From NCBI GenBank assembly GCA_937907395.1, contig CALCII010000011.1, forward strand, positions 434,001-498,000: a stretch of DNA of 64,000 nucleotides, in the 5' to 3' direction. This document shows positions 24,936-34,930 of this stretch, one piece after another. Below the pieces are notes generated by a model, which made no database searches, was not told where the DNA came from, and was given only the letters and a program-made list of their open reading frames with translations. Made by a program: the position numbers and the translations under genes. Numbering within the stretch: position 1 is the stretch's first letter; every line of letters begins with the position of its first letter. This DNA comes from an uncultured Chitinophagaceae bacterium. Its GTDB lineage: Bacteria > Bacteroidota > Bacteroidia > Chitinophagales > Chitinophagaceae.

Positions 24936-27611
24936 ATGAGTACTGTAATTAAACCATACTCCCGATTTGCAGGCCTTGAGCCTTTAGTTGTTCGGCCCGA
25001 GACGAATTTTGTTAACATTGGTGAGCGAACCAACGTAACCGGGTCTAAAAAATTCGCCCGCCTCATCAGGGAAAATAAATACGAAGAGGCGTTAAGCGTT
25101 GCCCGTCAGCAAGTGGAAAATGGTGCACAAATCATCGATGTTAATATGGATGACGCCTTGCTTGATGGTGTTCATGCAATGACCACTTTTCTCAATCTTC
25201 TGCAAAGTGAACCCGATATTGCAAAGATTCCCGTAATGATCGATTCGTCCAAGTTCGAAATCATTGAAGCCGGATTAAAATGCGTGCAGGGAAAATGTAT
25301 CGTGAACTCCATCTCACTCAAAGAAGGTGAGGCAAAGTTTATTGAACATGCACAAATCTGCCGGATGTTTGGTGCTGCCGTTGTGGTGATGGCGTTTGAT
25401 GAAGCCGGACAGGCCGATACCAAACAACGGAAGGTAGACATCTGTCACCGTGCCTATAAAATACTCACCCAACAAGTGGGCTTTGATCCACAGGATATCA
25501 TCTTCGATCCCAACATTTTTGCCGTAGCTACAGGTTTGGAAGAACATAATAACTATGGTGTTGATTTCATTGAAGCAACAAAAGAAATCAAACAGCTCAT
25601 GCCATTGGTAAAAATCAGCGGCGGTGTGAGTAACCTTTCCTTCTCTTTCCGTGGCAACGATCATGTACGTGAAGCCATGCACAGTGTATTTCTGTTTTAT
25701 GCAATCAAAGCAGGAATGGATATGGGTATTGTGAATGCAGGTCAGCTGGTGGTGTATGATGAAATTGAACCACAACTCCGCCATCTTTGTGAAGATGTAA
25801 TTCTTAATCGTAATAACGACAACAACGAAGCCACTGAAAAGCTAATTGCATTTGCTGAAACAGTTAAAGCAAAAGGCAAAGCAGAAGTGAAAGATGAAGC
25901 ATGGCGCCATGCAAGCGTGGAAGAGCGTTTAAAACATGCGCTTGTAAATGGCATTACCGATTATATTGAGGCAGATACAGAAGAAGCAAGGCAAAAATAT
26001 CCTCGTCCGCTCGATGTGATTGAAGGTCCGTTAATGGCCGGTATGAATGTGGTGGGCGATTTGTTTGGCAGTGGTAAAATGTTTTTGCCACAGGTGGTAA
26101 AGAGTGCACGTGTAATGAAAAAAAGCGTGGCAGTGTTAACTCCATTTATCGAACAGGAAAAAGCCGAACGCCAGAGCACAGAAGCTGCAGGTGCTGCAAA
26201 GATTCTGTTGGCAACTGTAAAAGGCGATGTACATGATATTGGGAAAAATATTGTAGGCGTGGTGTTAGGTTGTAATGGTTATGAAATCAAAGACCTGGGT
26301 GTGATGGTTCCTGCCGATAAAATTCTGGATGAAGCAGAAAAATTTGGAGCTGATATCATTGGTTTATCCGGATTGATCACTCCTTCGTTAGATGAAATGG
26401 TGCACGTGGCACATGAAATGAAACGCAGAGGAATGAAACAACCCTTGCTCATTGGTGGAGCTACCACCAGCCGCATGCATACAGCAGTTAAAATTGCTCC
26501 GCAATATGACAATGGTGTTGTGTATGTACTCGATGCTTCCCGAAGTGTTACCGTTGCAGGATCTTTACTTAACAAAGAAAGTAAAACCGGCTTCCTTGAT
26601 AATATTCAAACTGAATACAAAAAATTAAAAGAAGATTTTGAAAACAAACGCCCGGTGAAAGAATATCTCTCTTACGCCGATGCGCAGCAAAACAAAACAA
26701 ATATAGACTGGAGCAGCTATGCTTCTGTTGCTCCTTCGTTTACTGGCACCAGGCAATTTGATCAATATGACCTGGGTGAAATCAGGAAGTATATTGATTG
26801 GCAACCATTCTTTATTGCATGGGAGTTACATGGAAAATTTCCCGCCATTCTTTCAGATGAAGTAGTGGGGGCAGAGGCAACAAAACTCTATAATGATGCC
26901 AACGCATTGCTCGATAAAATTGTAACTGAAAAATGGCTCAATGCCAGAGCAGCAGTTGGTTACTGGCCTGCAAAAAGCAATGGAAAGGATTCTGTGTCTG
27001 TTACCGTTAAAAATCAATCTATACAACTCGAATTCCTTCGTCAGCAAATTAAAAAAGCCGAAGGTCAGCCCAATACTTCACTCGCCGATTTCATCAGTCC
27101 GGCAGCAGATCATATAGGAGCTTTTTCTGTAACCATCCAGGGAATTGATAAGTATATAAAAGAGTTTGAAGCTGCGCATGATGATTACAGTAAAATTATG
27201 TTGCAGGCATTAGCCGATCGTTTGGCAGAAGCGTTTGCTGAGTTATTACACGAACGTACACGGAAAGAATTCTGGGGCTATGCCAAGGATGAGCAGCTGA
27301 GCAATGAGGATCTCATCAGAGAAAAATACCAGGGCATTCGTCCGGCTCCAGGCTATCCTGCCTGTCCCGACCACACAGAAAAATACAAACTTTTTTCACT
27401 ACTGGGAGGTGAGGAGGCCACAGGCATTCATCTTACTGAATCGCTTGCGATGTATCCGGCTTCTTCTGTATGTGGCTGGTATTTTGCACATCCTCAGAGT
27501 AAATACTTTGGTGTTGGTAAAATTGAAAAAGATCAGTTAGAAGATTATGCTTCCCGGAAAGGAATGAGTATAGAAGAAGCTACGAAATGGCTTCGTCCTG
27601 TTTTAGATTAA
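24936..27611 (+). CDS. metH: Methionine synthase, folate/cobalamin/activation part (split MetH)
   Basis: 891 residues from the ATG at 24936; the frame opens earlier (24900), but that part is the right repeat of the GxxExxY unit. Order: pterin-binding domain (about 15-285, NIGERTNVTGSKKF), cobalamin cap, Rossmann B12 domain with the base-off motif DVHDIGKN (His is the cobalt ligand), SGLITPSLDEM and GGATTS, then the AdoMet-binding activation domain (about 600-891, RKEFWGYAKDEQ, APGYPACPDH). It moves the methyl group from methyl-tetrahydrofolate to cobalamin and on to homocysteine bound by the partner. All expected motifs are intact. Confidence 0.95.
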   Translation: MSTVIKPYSRFAGLEPLVVRPETNFVNIGERTNVTGSKKFARLIRENKYEEALSVARQQVENGAQIIDVNMDDALLDGVHAMTTFLNLLQSEPDIAKIPVMIDSSKFEIIEAGLKCVQGKCIVNSISLKEGEAKFIEHAQICRMFGAAVVVMAFDEAGQADTKQRKVDICHRAYKILTQQVGFDPQDIIFDPNIFAVATGLEEHNNYGVDFIEATKEIKQLMPLVKISGGVSNLSFSFRGNDHVREAMHSVFLFYAIKAGMDMGIVNAGQLVVYDEIEPQLRHLCEDVILNRNNDNNEATEKLIAFAETVKAKGKAEVKDEAWRHASVEERLKHALVNGITDYIEADTEEARQKYPRPLDVIEGPLMAGMNVVGDLFGSGKMFLPQVVKSARVMKKSVAVLTPFIEQEKAERQSTEAAGAAKILLATVKGDVHDIGKNIVGVVLGCNGYEIKDLGVMVPADKILDEAEKFGADIIGLSGLITPSLDEMVHVAHEMKRRGMKQPLLIGGATTSRMHTAVKIAPQYDNGVVYVLDASRSVTVAGSLLNKESKTGFLDNIQTEYKKLKEDFENKRPVKEYLSYADAQQNKTNIDWSSYASVAPSFTGTRQFDQYDLGEIRKYIDWQPFFIAWELHGKFPAILSDEVVGAEATKLYNDANALLDKIVTEKWLNARAAVGYWPAKSNGKDSVSVTVKNQSIQLEFLRQQIKKAEGQPNTSLADFISPAADHIGAFSVTIQGIDKYIKEFEAAHDDYSKIMLQALADRLAEAFAELLHERTRKEFWGYAKDEQLSNEDLIREKYQGIRPAPGYPACPDHTEKYKLFSLLGGEEATGIHLTESLAMYPASSVCGWYFAHPQSKYFGVGKIEKDQLEDYASRKGMSIEEATKWLRPVLD

Positions 27612-27782
27612 GCAACTTCTGCTTCAGATAATATTGTGGTTGAACAAGTTTCAGGGTTTGCCTTTTAAATTTTATATTTATGCGGCATTTCCCGTACTGT
27701 ATCTGCTATCAGCAACCTACGTTAAACACTCTAGTTGATTCACATTTTTGACCCTTTTGTTTATTTGTAAACCAACCAATAC

Positions 27783-30700
27783 ATGACCAAATCATCTGCT
27801 TATGTAATTGCTGCATTATTTTTTCTTGGTGCGGCAACCATTTTTTTCTTCAACTCCAACCTTTCATTGAAAGATATTTCCGAAGAAAAAGAAAGCAAAG
27901 AAAAGCTTCAGAATTTCAAAGATGCGCTTGCGCAGGAAAAAAGGAAAACACAGGATCCTTCTACAGGAATTGTTCCCCGGGAGCGATTGCTGCATGCACA
28001 AAAGCAAATTTCAAAATACTTTTCAGCTACACATCGTGTGGCACCGGGTATTCAATGGACAGAACGTGGCCCCGACAATATCGGTGGAAGAACACGTGCT
28101 ATCTTATTTGATCGCAACGACAATACCAATAATACAGTCTTTGCCGGAAGTGTTTCCGGTGGATTGTGGAAGAATACAAATATTTCCGGCGCAGGAACAT
28201 GGTCACAGGTTTCCGGCGTATTGGAAAATATGGCGATCAGTTGTATTGTTCAGGACCAGGTAGCCGGATTTTATAATACCATGTATTTTGGCACGGGCGA
28301 AACATGGGGTAACCTGGATGCTATGAGAGGATTGGGTATTTTCAAAAGTACTGATGGTGGTGCCAGTTGGTCACAAGTGCCATCTACGAACAATGCTGAT
28401 TTTTATTATGTCCAGAAAATTGTCATCAATAGCAGCCATGAAGTATTTGCTGCCACCAGTACCGGACTTTACAAGTCTGTTAATGGCGGCACATCATGGA
28501 GCAAAGTGTTGAGCGGAAATATCAGCGATGTGGAAGTTGCAGCAAATGATGATTTATATGCAGGTGATTTCTATGGAAAAGTATACAAGTCAACTAACGG
28601 CGGTAGTTCATGGACAAACAACTCACCAAGCGGAGCTTTTAAACGAATTGAAATTACAACAGCACCCTCCAATTCAAGTGTGGTTTATTTATTATGCCAG
28701 GGAGCAAACAGTGATGATGTCACTGGTATCTTTCAAAGTACAAATGGAGGTTCGTCCTGGACTTCCAGATCTGTACCCACCATCGTTGATCAGGGAAGCA
28801 ATTCTGTATTTACAAGAAGCCAGGCATGGTATGATTTAATTGCTGCCGTTGATCCCAATAATGCAAGTACCGTTTTCATTGGTGGTGTTGATGGTTTGAA
28901 AAGTGCCGATGGTGGTGCCACCTGGCAACAAGTGACTACCTGGTCTTTGTTCAGTGCAACCGGTTTCACATCCAATCAACTGGTGCATGCCGATCATCAT
29001 GCTATCGTCTTTGCGCCCGGTAGTTCTTCTACAGGAATTCTGGGAACAGATGGCGGACTTTACTATTCAACCAACCTGAATGTAACAAGTCCAACCAAGC
29101 CAACTTATACCATGAAAAACACCGGTTATAATGTAACCCAGTATTACGGAACCGCTATTCATCCAACCTCGGGAAGTAATTTTCTCTTAGGTGGTGCACA
29201 GGATAACGGAAGCCATTCCATCAATTCATCCGGTGTTGGATCGGGAACAGCCGTGAGCGGTGGTGATGGCGCTTTTTGTCATATCAACCAAACAGATGGA
29301 GTACGTCAGGTAACATCCTACGTCTATAACACTTACTATCGTTCTACCAACAGTGGTTCCAGTTTTACCCAGGTATACAGTAGTCAGACCAGGGGAAGTT
29401 TTATTAATCCCACTGATTACGACAGCAATAATAATTTTTTATATGGTGATGGTACCGATCTTGTAAATGGAGTGGGTGGTTATTATTTCAGAATCAATAT
29501 GGGTACAGCGAATCCAACTCCTACTGCCACATATATTAGTGTAACTAATTTCTCAACAGCCGCTTCTGTTACTTTTGTACAGGTATCACCGGTTACTGCA
29601 AACAGAGTTTACTTTGGTTTGTCAGACGGAAGTGTTGGTTATGTGAACAGTGCCAATACAGCTACTTCACCTGCTACCGGTACAATTATTAAAACAGGTG
29701 TAGGTTCTGTTTCAGGAATTGCAATTGACCCCGCAAATGAAAATCACATGCTGGTTACCTACAGCAACTATGGTGTGCAAAGTGTATTTGAAAGCACCAA
29801 TGCATTGAATGCAACTCCCACCTGGACAAATATTGAAAACAATCTTCCTGATATGCCGGTACGTTGGGTGATCTTTTATCCAGGTAATACAGACCGGGCC
29901 CTGCTGGCAACAGAGCTGGGCGTTTGGAGCACAGATGACCTAAATGGTGTTTCTACCGAATGGACACCAACCAATATCGGACTGGCGAATACAAGAGTGG
30001 ATATGTTGAAAGTGAGAACATCCGACAATACAATTGTTGCCGCCACACATGGCAGAGGTATTTTCACAACAACTATTTCAAATACACCGTTACCAACGGT
30101 ACAGTTCCAGAATGCAAAGCTGGATGTGTCTGAAACCTATGTAACGGGTACTACTTGCGGAAGAGGTTATCGTGATGTAACCGTAACCATGACTATCGGT
30201 GCTGCACCAACAGGAGCTGTTACCGCCACTATTTCGCCGGCTGCATCAGCTACTGCAACCAACAACCAGGATTTTCAGCTGCTTACTAATACAGTAACGT
30301 TTGCATCGGGCAGCAGCACTCCTCAAAGTATTACAGTAAGAATTTTTGATGATGCAGCAACTGAATCAACCGAATCTATTCCGCTTGTATTTAATATTAC
30401 TTCGGGTTCTGCTTATGCACAAACCGGACAAACATCTCAAACCTGCCAGGTTGATATTGCAGACAATGACAATGCACCCGGACCAACAAGTTCAGTGAAT
30501 TATACCATTGGGTCTTTCGATACCAACCTCGGTGCTTCCAGTCCGCTGCAGGCAACGCAAAGCGATAAGAAAATTCAGTACTTATATAAAGCTTCCGAAC
30601 TAACAGCCGCAGGTTTACAGGCAGGACTGATTACTTCTTTAAAATTTGTTGTCAATACAAAAGGAAGTTCTGCTGCTTACAATGGGTTTACAATTAAGAT

Positions 30701-32114
30701 GGGCCACACATCACTTACTGATCTGAGTGCAGGCTTTGCAGCTACAACCGGTTTCACAACGGTATACAGTGCTCCTGTAGGTGGGTACTCATCTGTTATG
30801 GGTGAAAACATATTCAGCATTCCTTCTTTTACATGGGATGGAACCAGTAATATCCTGATTGAATTCTGTTACGACAACAGTGCAGTTGGTGCTGCTGATG
30901 ATGTTCTTGATGGACAAGGAATGGGTTACACCTGCCAGGCAAGAAGATCCAGCACCACTACCTCTAATGCAGGCTGCGGATACACAACCGGAGCTTCAAC
31001 CAGTGTTTACAGGCCGCTCATTACTTTCACACAGGATGTGGCAGCAACAACTGTAGCAACTGTTCTTAATACAACCAGGAATGTGTATCTGGGGCCAAAT
31101 GAAACTATTTATGTGTTTGATGCAGGAAACAGAATTGTTGCAAGCATTCAAAACCTCAGTTCATTTGACTATGGCTGTACCAGTGTTACCATTGATCGTG
31201 CAGGAACAGGATCGTCTCAGTTCTGGAACACACCGGTTGCCAATAACCTGATGAATAAAACAATCAGGGTGGTTCCAACCAATAATAATCCGGCAGGACA
31301 ATACACCATCACACTTTATTTTACACAAGCAGAAGTGCAGGGATGGGAAACAGCCACCGGGCAAACATTCAGCAATATCCAGATGGTGAAATACAGTGGG
31401 GCTATCAGCGATATCACACCCTCCAACACACAAAGTTCAAGTGTGAATATTGTGGCTTCACCAACACGAGGAACGCTCAGTACCAGTTATACACTGAGTG
31501 CAACATTCACCAATGGATTTTCCGGTTTTGGTGCGGGTATTCCCGGCGCTCCACCGGCAGCATTACCGGTCACCTATCTTTCTATTGTTGGCAAACTCAT
31601 TGCCAATCATGGTATGATCAGTTGGCAAACCAGCACCGAGTTTGATAACAAAGTGTTTGAAATTGAAAAATCAACAGACGGAATGCATTTCAAAACGATT
31701 GGTTCTGTTTCCTCAACAGCCATGATGGGCTTTGGTTCCAAATACACATTTACTGATCCGGAAGTTGCGGGCAGTATTCAGTACTATCGCATCAAACAAA
31801 TTGATTTTTCAGGATCTGTTCATTACTCAGATATTGTTGAGGTTAGAAACAATAATACAAGAGTGGGATGGATCAGCAATCCGTTTGGTAACCAGATTCA
31901 ACTGCAGCTGAACAAACCTTCAACAGCAAGTATGAATGTTCAGTTGCTGGATATGAACGGACGGCTACTGCTTCGAAAGAATATTTCATCAGGCACAGCA
32001 GCAACGAAGCTTACGATAGATGTATCTCACCTGCAACTGGCACCGGGTGTTTATACATTGATACTTTCTGAAGGGGCTTCAAGATCTGTTTTCAAATTAG
32101 TACATGCACAATAA
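27783..32114 (+). CDS. Giant exported propeller protein with Calx-beta and T9SS type A sorting domain
   Basis: A 1443-residue protein. An N-terminal signal or anchor (residues 1-28) is followed by a charged linker and a sortilin/VPS10-like BNR propeller, about residues 90-780, with repeats such as KSTDGGASWSQV and QSTNGGSSWTSRS. Then comes a Calx-beta domain (about 785-900), a jelly-roll-like region and a C-terminal sorting tail (about 1365-1443: SNPFGNQIQLQL, then LLDMNGRLLL and GVYTLIL), the type IX secretion signal type A. It is exported across the outer membrane and probably surface-attached or released. The target is unknown. It starts at ATG 27783; the 171-base gap before it has no gene. 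Confidence 0.88.
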   Translation: MTKSSAYVIAALFFLGAATIFFFNSNLSLKDISEEKESKEKLQNFKDALAQEKRKTQDPSTGIVPRERLLHAQKQISKYFSATHRVAPGIQWTERGPDNIGGRTRAILFDRNDNTNNTVFAGSVSGGLWKNTNISGAGTWSQVSGVLENMAISCIVQDQVAGFYNTMYFGTGETWGNLDAMRGLGIFKSTDGGASWSQVPSTNNADFYYVQKIVINSSHEVFAATSTGLYKSVNGGTSWSKVLSGNISDVEVAANDDLYAGDFYGKVYKSTNGGSSWTNNSPSGAFKRIEITTAPSNSSVVYLLCQGANSDDVTGIFQSTNGGSSWTSRSVPTIVDQGSNSVFTRSQAWYDLIAAVDPNNASTVFIGGVDGLKSADGGATWQQVTTWSLFSATGFTSNQLVHADHHAIVFAPGSSSTGILGTDGGLYYSTNLNVTSPTKPTYTMKNTGYNVTQYYGTAIHPTSGSNFLLGGAQDNGSHSINSSGVGSGTAVSGGDGAFCHINQTDGVRQVTSYVYNTYYRSTNSGSSFTQVYSSQTRGSFINPTDYDSNNNFLYGDGTDLVNGVGGYYFRINMGTANPTPTATYISVTNFSTAASVTFVQVSPVTANRVYFGLSDGSVGYVNSANTATSPATGTIIKTGVGSVSGIAIDPANENHMLVTYSNYGVQSVFESTNALNATPTWTNIENNLPDMPVRWVIFYPGNTDRALLATELGVWSTDDLNGVSTEWTPTNIGLANTRVDMLKVRTSDNTIVAATHGRGIFTTTISNTPLPTVQFQNAKLDVSETYVTGTTCGRGYRDVTVTMTIGAAPTGAVTATISPAASATATNNQDFQLLTNTVTFASGSSTPQSITVRIFDDAATESTESIPLVFNITSGSAYAQTGQTSQTCQVDIADNDNAPGPTSSVNYTIGSFDTNLGASSPLQATQSDKKIQYLYKASELTAAGLQAGLITSLKFVVNTKGSSAAYNGFTIKMGHTSLTDLSAGFAATTGFTTVYSAPVGGYSSVMGENIFSIPSFTWDGTSNILIEFCYDNSAVGAADDVLDGQGMGYTCQARRSSTTTSNAGCGYTTGASTSVYRPLITFTQDVAATTVATVLNTTRNVYLGPNETIYVFDAGNRIVASIQNLSSFDYGCTSVTIDRAGTGSSQFWNTPVANNLMNKTIRVVPTNNNPAGQYTITLYFTQAEVQGWETATGQTFSNIQMVKYSGAISDITPSNTQSSSVNIVASPTRGTLSTSYTLSATFTNGFSGFGAGIPGAPPAALPVTYLSIVGKLIANHGMISWQTSTEFDNKVFEIEKSTDGMHFKTIGSVSSTAMMGFGSKYTFTDPEVAGSIQYYRIKQIDFSGSVHYSDIVEVRNNNTRVGWISNPFGNQIQLQLNKPSTASMNVQLLDMNGRLLLRKNISSGTAATKLTIDVSHLQLAPGVYTLILSEGASRSVFKLVHAQ

Positions 32115-32142
32115 AAGAAAAGAGCCTCCAACCGGAGGCTCT
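32111..32142. terminator. Rho-independent terminator between convergent genes
   Basis: Stem AGAGCCTCC (32121-32129)/GGAGGCTCT (32134-32142) with loop AACC. The T run is good on the minus strand (TTTTCTTTTATT) and weak on the plus strand. It serves the HAD/GH97 operon and perhaps also the preceding gene. Confidence 0.8.
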
Positions 32143-32159
32143 CTTATTACAAGGAATGT

Positions 32160-32765
32160 TTATAGTAAGTTTCGTTGCGTTAATTCTTCTTTTAAAGAAT
32201 GAGCATCTTTAAAATGTATACTATCAATTCCCATGTTTACTGCTGCGGCCACATTTCTGGCATTGTCATCAATGAAAACTGTTTTTGATACATCAACAGA
32301 ATACCGGTCAAGCAGTATCTGGTAAAATTCAGGGAATGGTTTTCTTGTTTTTTCTTCACCGCTTACAACTCTTCCATCAAACCAGTGCAGAAAATCATAA
32401 CGGCCTAATGCAATCGGAAACGTTTCGGCACTCCAATTGGTTAATGCGTATAGTTTTACGTTACCCGAATCTTTTAATTGACGAAACACTTCAACAGAGT
32501 CTTCGATGGGGCCACCCAGCATCTCTTCCCATCTTCCGTAATAATCACGTATCGCCTGTTCCCATTCAGGAAACTTTTGTATCCGTTCTTGTGTAGCTTC
32601 TGCAATGGATCTTCCTGCATCCTGTGCTTCATTCCAATCGGAAGTGCATACCTGCTCAAAAAAGAAACGCTGTTGTTCCTCGTTTTCAAAATAATCCTTG
32701 TAAACATACATCGGGTTCCAATCAATCAACACACCGCCTAAATCATAAATAATCGTATCAATCAT
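32160..32765 (-). CDS. HAD family phosphatase
   Basis: A 201-residue haloacid dehalogenase-like protein. Motif I is YDLGGVLIDW with the nucleophile Asp, with Gly in place of the second Asp as in YihX-like and related HAD-IA members. A helical cap spans about residues 15-85. Motif II is LTNWS, motif III has Lys in EEKTRKP, and motif IV is VFIDDNARNVAAA. It probably dephosphorylates a small sugar phosphate or similar compound. It overlaps the GH97 gene by four bases (ATGA), so the two are translated together, which suggests a sugar-related role. Confidence 0.88.
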   Translation of the reverse strand: MIDTIIYDLGGVLIDWNPMYVYKDYFENEEQQRFFFEQVCTSDWNEAQDAGRSIAEATQERIQKFPEWEQAIRDYYGRWEEMLGGPIEDSVEVFRQLKDSGNVKLYALTNWSAETFPIALGRYDFLHWFDGRVVSGEEKTRKPFPEFYQILLDRYSVDVSKTVFIDDNARNVAAAVNMGIDSIHFKDAHSLKEELTQRNLL

Positions 32766-34858
32766 TTTGCTTTGTATTTTTTTACATTCTTCATATCAGT
32801 AGCAGATGCAGGTGTGATGCTTACGGCGCAACCACCACCTGCCGCCAGTTTCAGTTTTAAAACTGTTGCACTATTCACCAGGAATTTTTCAATCACGTAT
32901 GCTTCAGGATTGGTTTGCCAATGGGCATTGTCTGCATCTCTGTAAACAGTAGCAAGATAAGTCTGCCCCATGTTTAAAAAACCTAACGATGTATTAAATG
33001 TTCTTGCTTCCTCATCAGTAATAGCACCGAGGAACCAGTTTTCTTTCCCTTTTTCTTTTCGTGCCACCACTACATAATCGCCCGGTTCGGCCTCGAGGTA
33101 TTTTGTCTGGTCCCAATCAACAGGTACATCTTTTATGAATTGAAAGGCATCGGGACGGGCTTCATAATTCTCAATTAAATCGGCTGCCATTTGCAGCGGA
33201 CTGAACATGGTTACATACAAGGCTAATTGCTTGGTTAAAGTAGTATGCACCTGGTAAGAAACGGCCGGATCATAAGAGCTCATTTTAATTTTAAAAATGC
33301 CCGGTGTGTAATCCATTGGTCCGCCCATTAATCTTGTAAATGGAAGAATGGTTTCATGTTCGGGCGGATTACCTCTGCTCCATGCGTTGAACTCATTTCC
33401 TCTTGCTGCCTCACAGGCAAGGAAGTTGGGGTAGGTGCGATGCAGCCCGGTTGGACGTACTGGTTCATGTGCATCAATCATAATCTGGTAACCGGCAGCT
33501 TTCGACAAAACACGATTGTAGTGATTGATCATCCATTGGCCATCGTGCCATTCACCTCTGGGAATGATATATCCCACATAACCCGTTTTCACGGTATTCA
33601 TATCATGTTCTTTCATGAAACGATAAGCAGTGTCCATCCAGCGTTCGTAGTTGGTAACAGATGCCGATGTTTCGTGATGCATAATAATGCGCACTCCTTT
33701 TTCACGTGCATATTTACTCAGGAAGTTTACATCGTAATCAGGATATGGAGTGACAAAATCAAATACATTTTCTTTCCAGTTGCCGTACCAATCTTCCCAA
33801 CCCGTATTCCATCCTTCCACCAACACACCATCAAAACCATTGGCGGCTGCAAAATCGATATAGCGTTTGGTATTGGCTGTAGTGGCGCCATGTTTTCCTG
33901 ATGCCAGGTCCCAGCTGCTTTTGTTCACATGCATCTCCCACCAAACACCAATCATTTTTTGTGGTTTGATCCAGGAAACGTCTTTGATGGCACAGGGTTC
34001 ATTCAGGTTGAGGATTAATGAGGAGGCAAGAATCTCTGTTGCTTTTTCAGCTATGATCATTGTTCTCCAGGGAGTAACAGCAGGAGTTTGTAAATAGGCC
34101 TTGTTACCCACTGCATCGGGAACGAGATGTGTGTTTAATGTAAATGATTTCTTATCCACCACCAGGTTCATAGCCGGATAGTTGACTAATGCAGCTTCAT
34201 GAATATTGATATACAAACCATCTGCTGTTTTCATCATTAGCGGCGTTTGCACGGCATTCGCATCGTAAAATTTACGGGCCCCAATTTCTGTGAATGTGTT
34301 GCTCACCGTTGCATCTACCTGGCTCAGCTTTGTTTTGGAGTAAAAGAATTCATTGGTGTTGTAATCACCGGGAATCCAGAACGCCGTATGATCGGCACCC
34401 AGGTGAAACTGGGTTACTTCATCCTGTATAATGAAATGATTCAATTTTGGTTGCGATGGAAATTCATAACGGAAGCCAATGCCATCATCAAATGCACGGA
34501 ACACGATCACAAGGGAACGTTTCGTTTGTGTTTGATTGAGCGTTAACTTCAATTCGTTGTACTTATTAAGCACTGTTTTGGATTCACCCCAAACAGGAGT
34601 CCATTGTTCTCCATAAGCCCTCGATTTTGAATCGGTTACTTCAAAGCCACGATCCAGTGCATCATTTCCTTTTAAAACAAAACCCATCCTGGAATCTTCG
34701 GCCACAGGCTTGCCTTTAAAATAAACGGAATAAAACGGGCTGCCCTTTTCGTCTAATCTGAATTTAATCAAAACTGTTCCTCCGGGAGAAGTGATCGATT
34801 GGGCTTGCGAAAAAAATGTAATGAATGATAAAAGCAGAATGTTAAAAAAATGTCGCAT
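32762..34858 (-). CDS. Glycoside hydrolase family 97 (SusB-like alpha-glucosidase)
   Basis: A 698-residue exported enzyme (signal peptide 1-19, ending FSQAQ). The N-terminal beta-supersandwich (about 20-270) begins SITSPGGTVLIKFRL. The catalytic (beta/alpha)8 barrel (about 275-590) holds KMIGVWWEMHV, GFDGVLVEGWNTGWEDWYG, HHETSAS, DAHEPVRPTGLHRT and CEAARGNEF. The C-terminal sandwich follows. The Glu residues in the HHET, DAHEP and CEAARGNE motifs fit the inverting (Glu-type) branch, as far as I recall the family. It cleaves alpha-glucosides in the periplasm. It is first in an operon with the HAD phosphatase. Confidence 0.93.
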   Translation of the reverse strand: MRHFFNILLLSFITFFSQAQSITSPGGTVLIKFRLDEKGSPFYSVYFKGKPVAEDSRMGFVLKGNDALDRGFEVTDSKSRAYGEQWTPVWGESKTVLNKYNELKLTLNQTQTKRSLVIVFRAFDDGIGFRYEFPSQPKLNHFIIQDEVTQFHLGADHTAFWIPGDYNTNEFFYSKTKLSQVDATVSNTFTEIGARKFYDANAVQTPLMMKTADGLYINIHEAALVNYPAMNLVVDKKSFTLNTHLVPDAVGNKAYLQTPAVTPWRTMIIAEKATEILASSLILNLNEPCAIKDVSWIKPQKMIGVWWEMHVNKSSWDLASGKHGATTANTKRYIDFAAANGFDGVLVEGWNTGWEDWYGNWKENVFDFVTPYPDYDVNFLSKYAREKGVRIIMHHETSASVTNYERWMDTAYRFMKEHDMNTVKTGYVGYIIPRGEWHDGQWMINHYNRVLSKAAGYQIMIDAHEPVRPTGLHRTYPNFLACEAARGNEFNAWSRGNPPEHETILPFTRLMGGPMDYTPGIFKIKMSSYDPAVSYQVHTTLTKQLALYVTMFSPLQMAADLIENYEARPDAFQFIKDVPVDWDQTKYLEAEPGDYVVVARKEKGKENWFLGAITDEEARTFNTSLGFLNMGQTYLATVYRDADNAHWQTNPEAYVIEKFLVNSATVLKLKLAAGGGCAVSITPASATDMKNVKKYKAK

Positions 34859-34890
34859 ACGATTTTATTAGAAGGGAAGAAAAATTATTC

Positions 34891-34915
34891 AGTACTTTGA
34901 TGCATTAAAAGTACT
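34891..34915. promoter_or_regulatory. Palindrome between divergent GH97 and exonuclease III genes
   Basis: AGTACTTT (34891-34898) and AAAGTACT (34908-34915) are a perfect 8-bp inverted repeat with a 9-base spacer in the 72-base divergent intergenic region. It could be an operator. Confidence 0.35.
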
Positions 34916-34930
34916 TAAAAAAGAAAGCGA

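Noticed and set aside
23439..27611. metH as one gene broken by frameshift or insertion
   Set aside because: Both parts have proper starts and ends at domain borders, and a split MetH is, as far as I recall, normal in this group; the GxxExxY unit lies between the genes, not within one.
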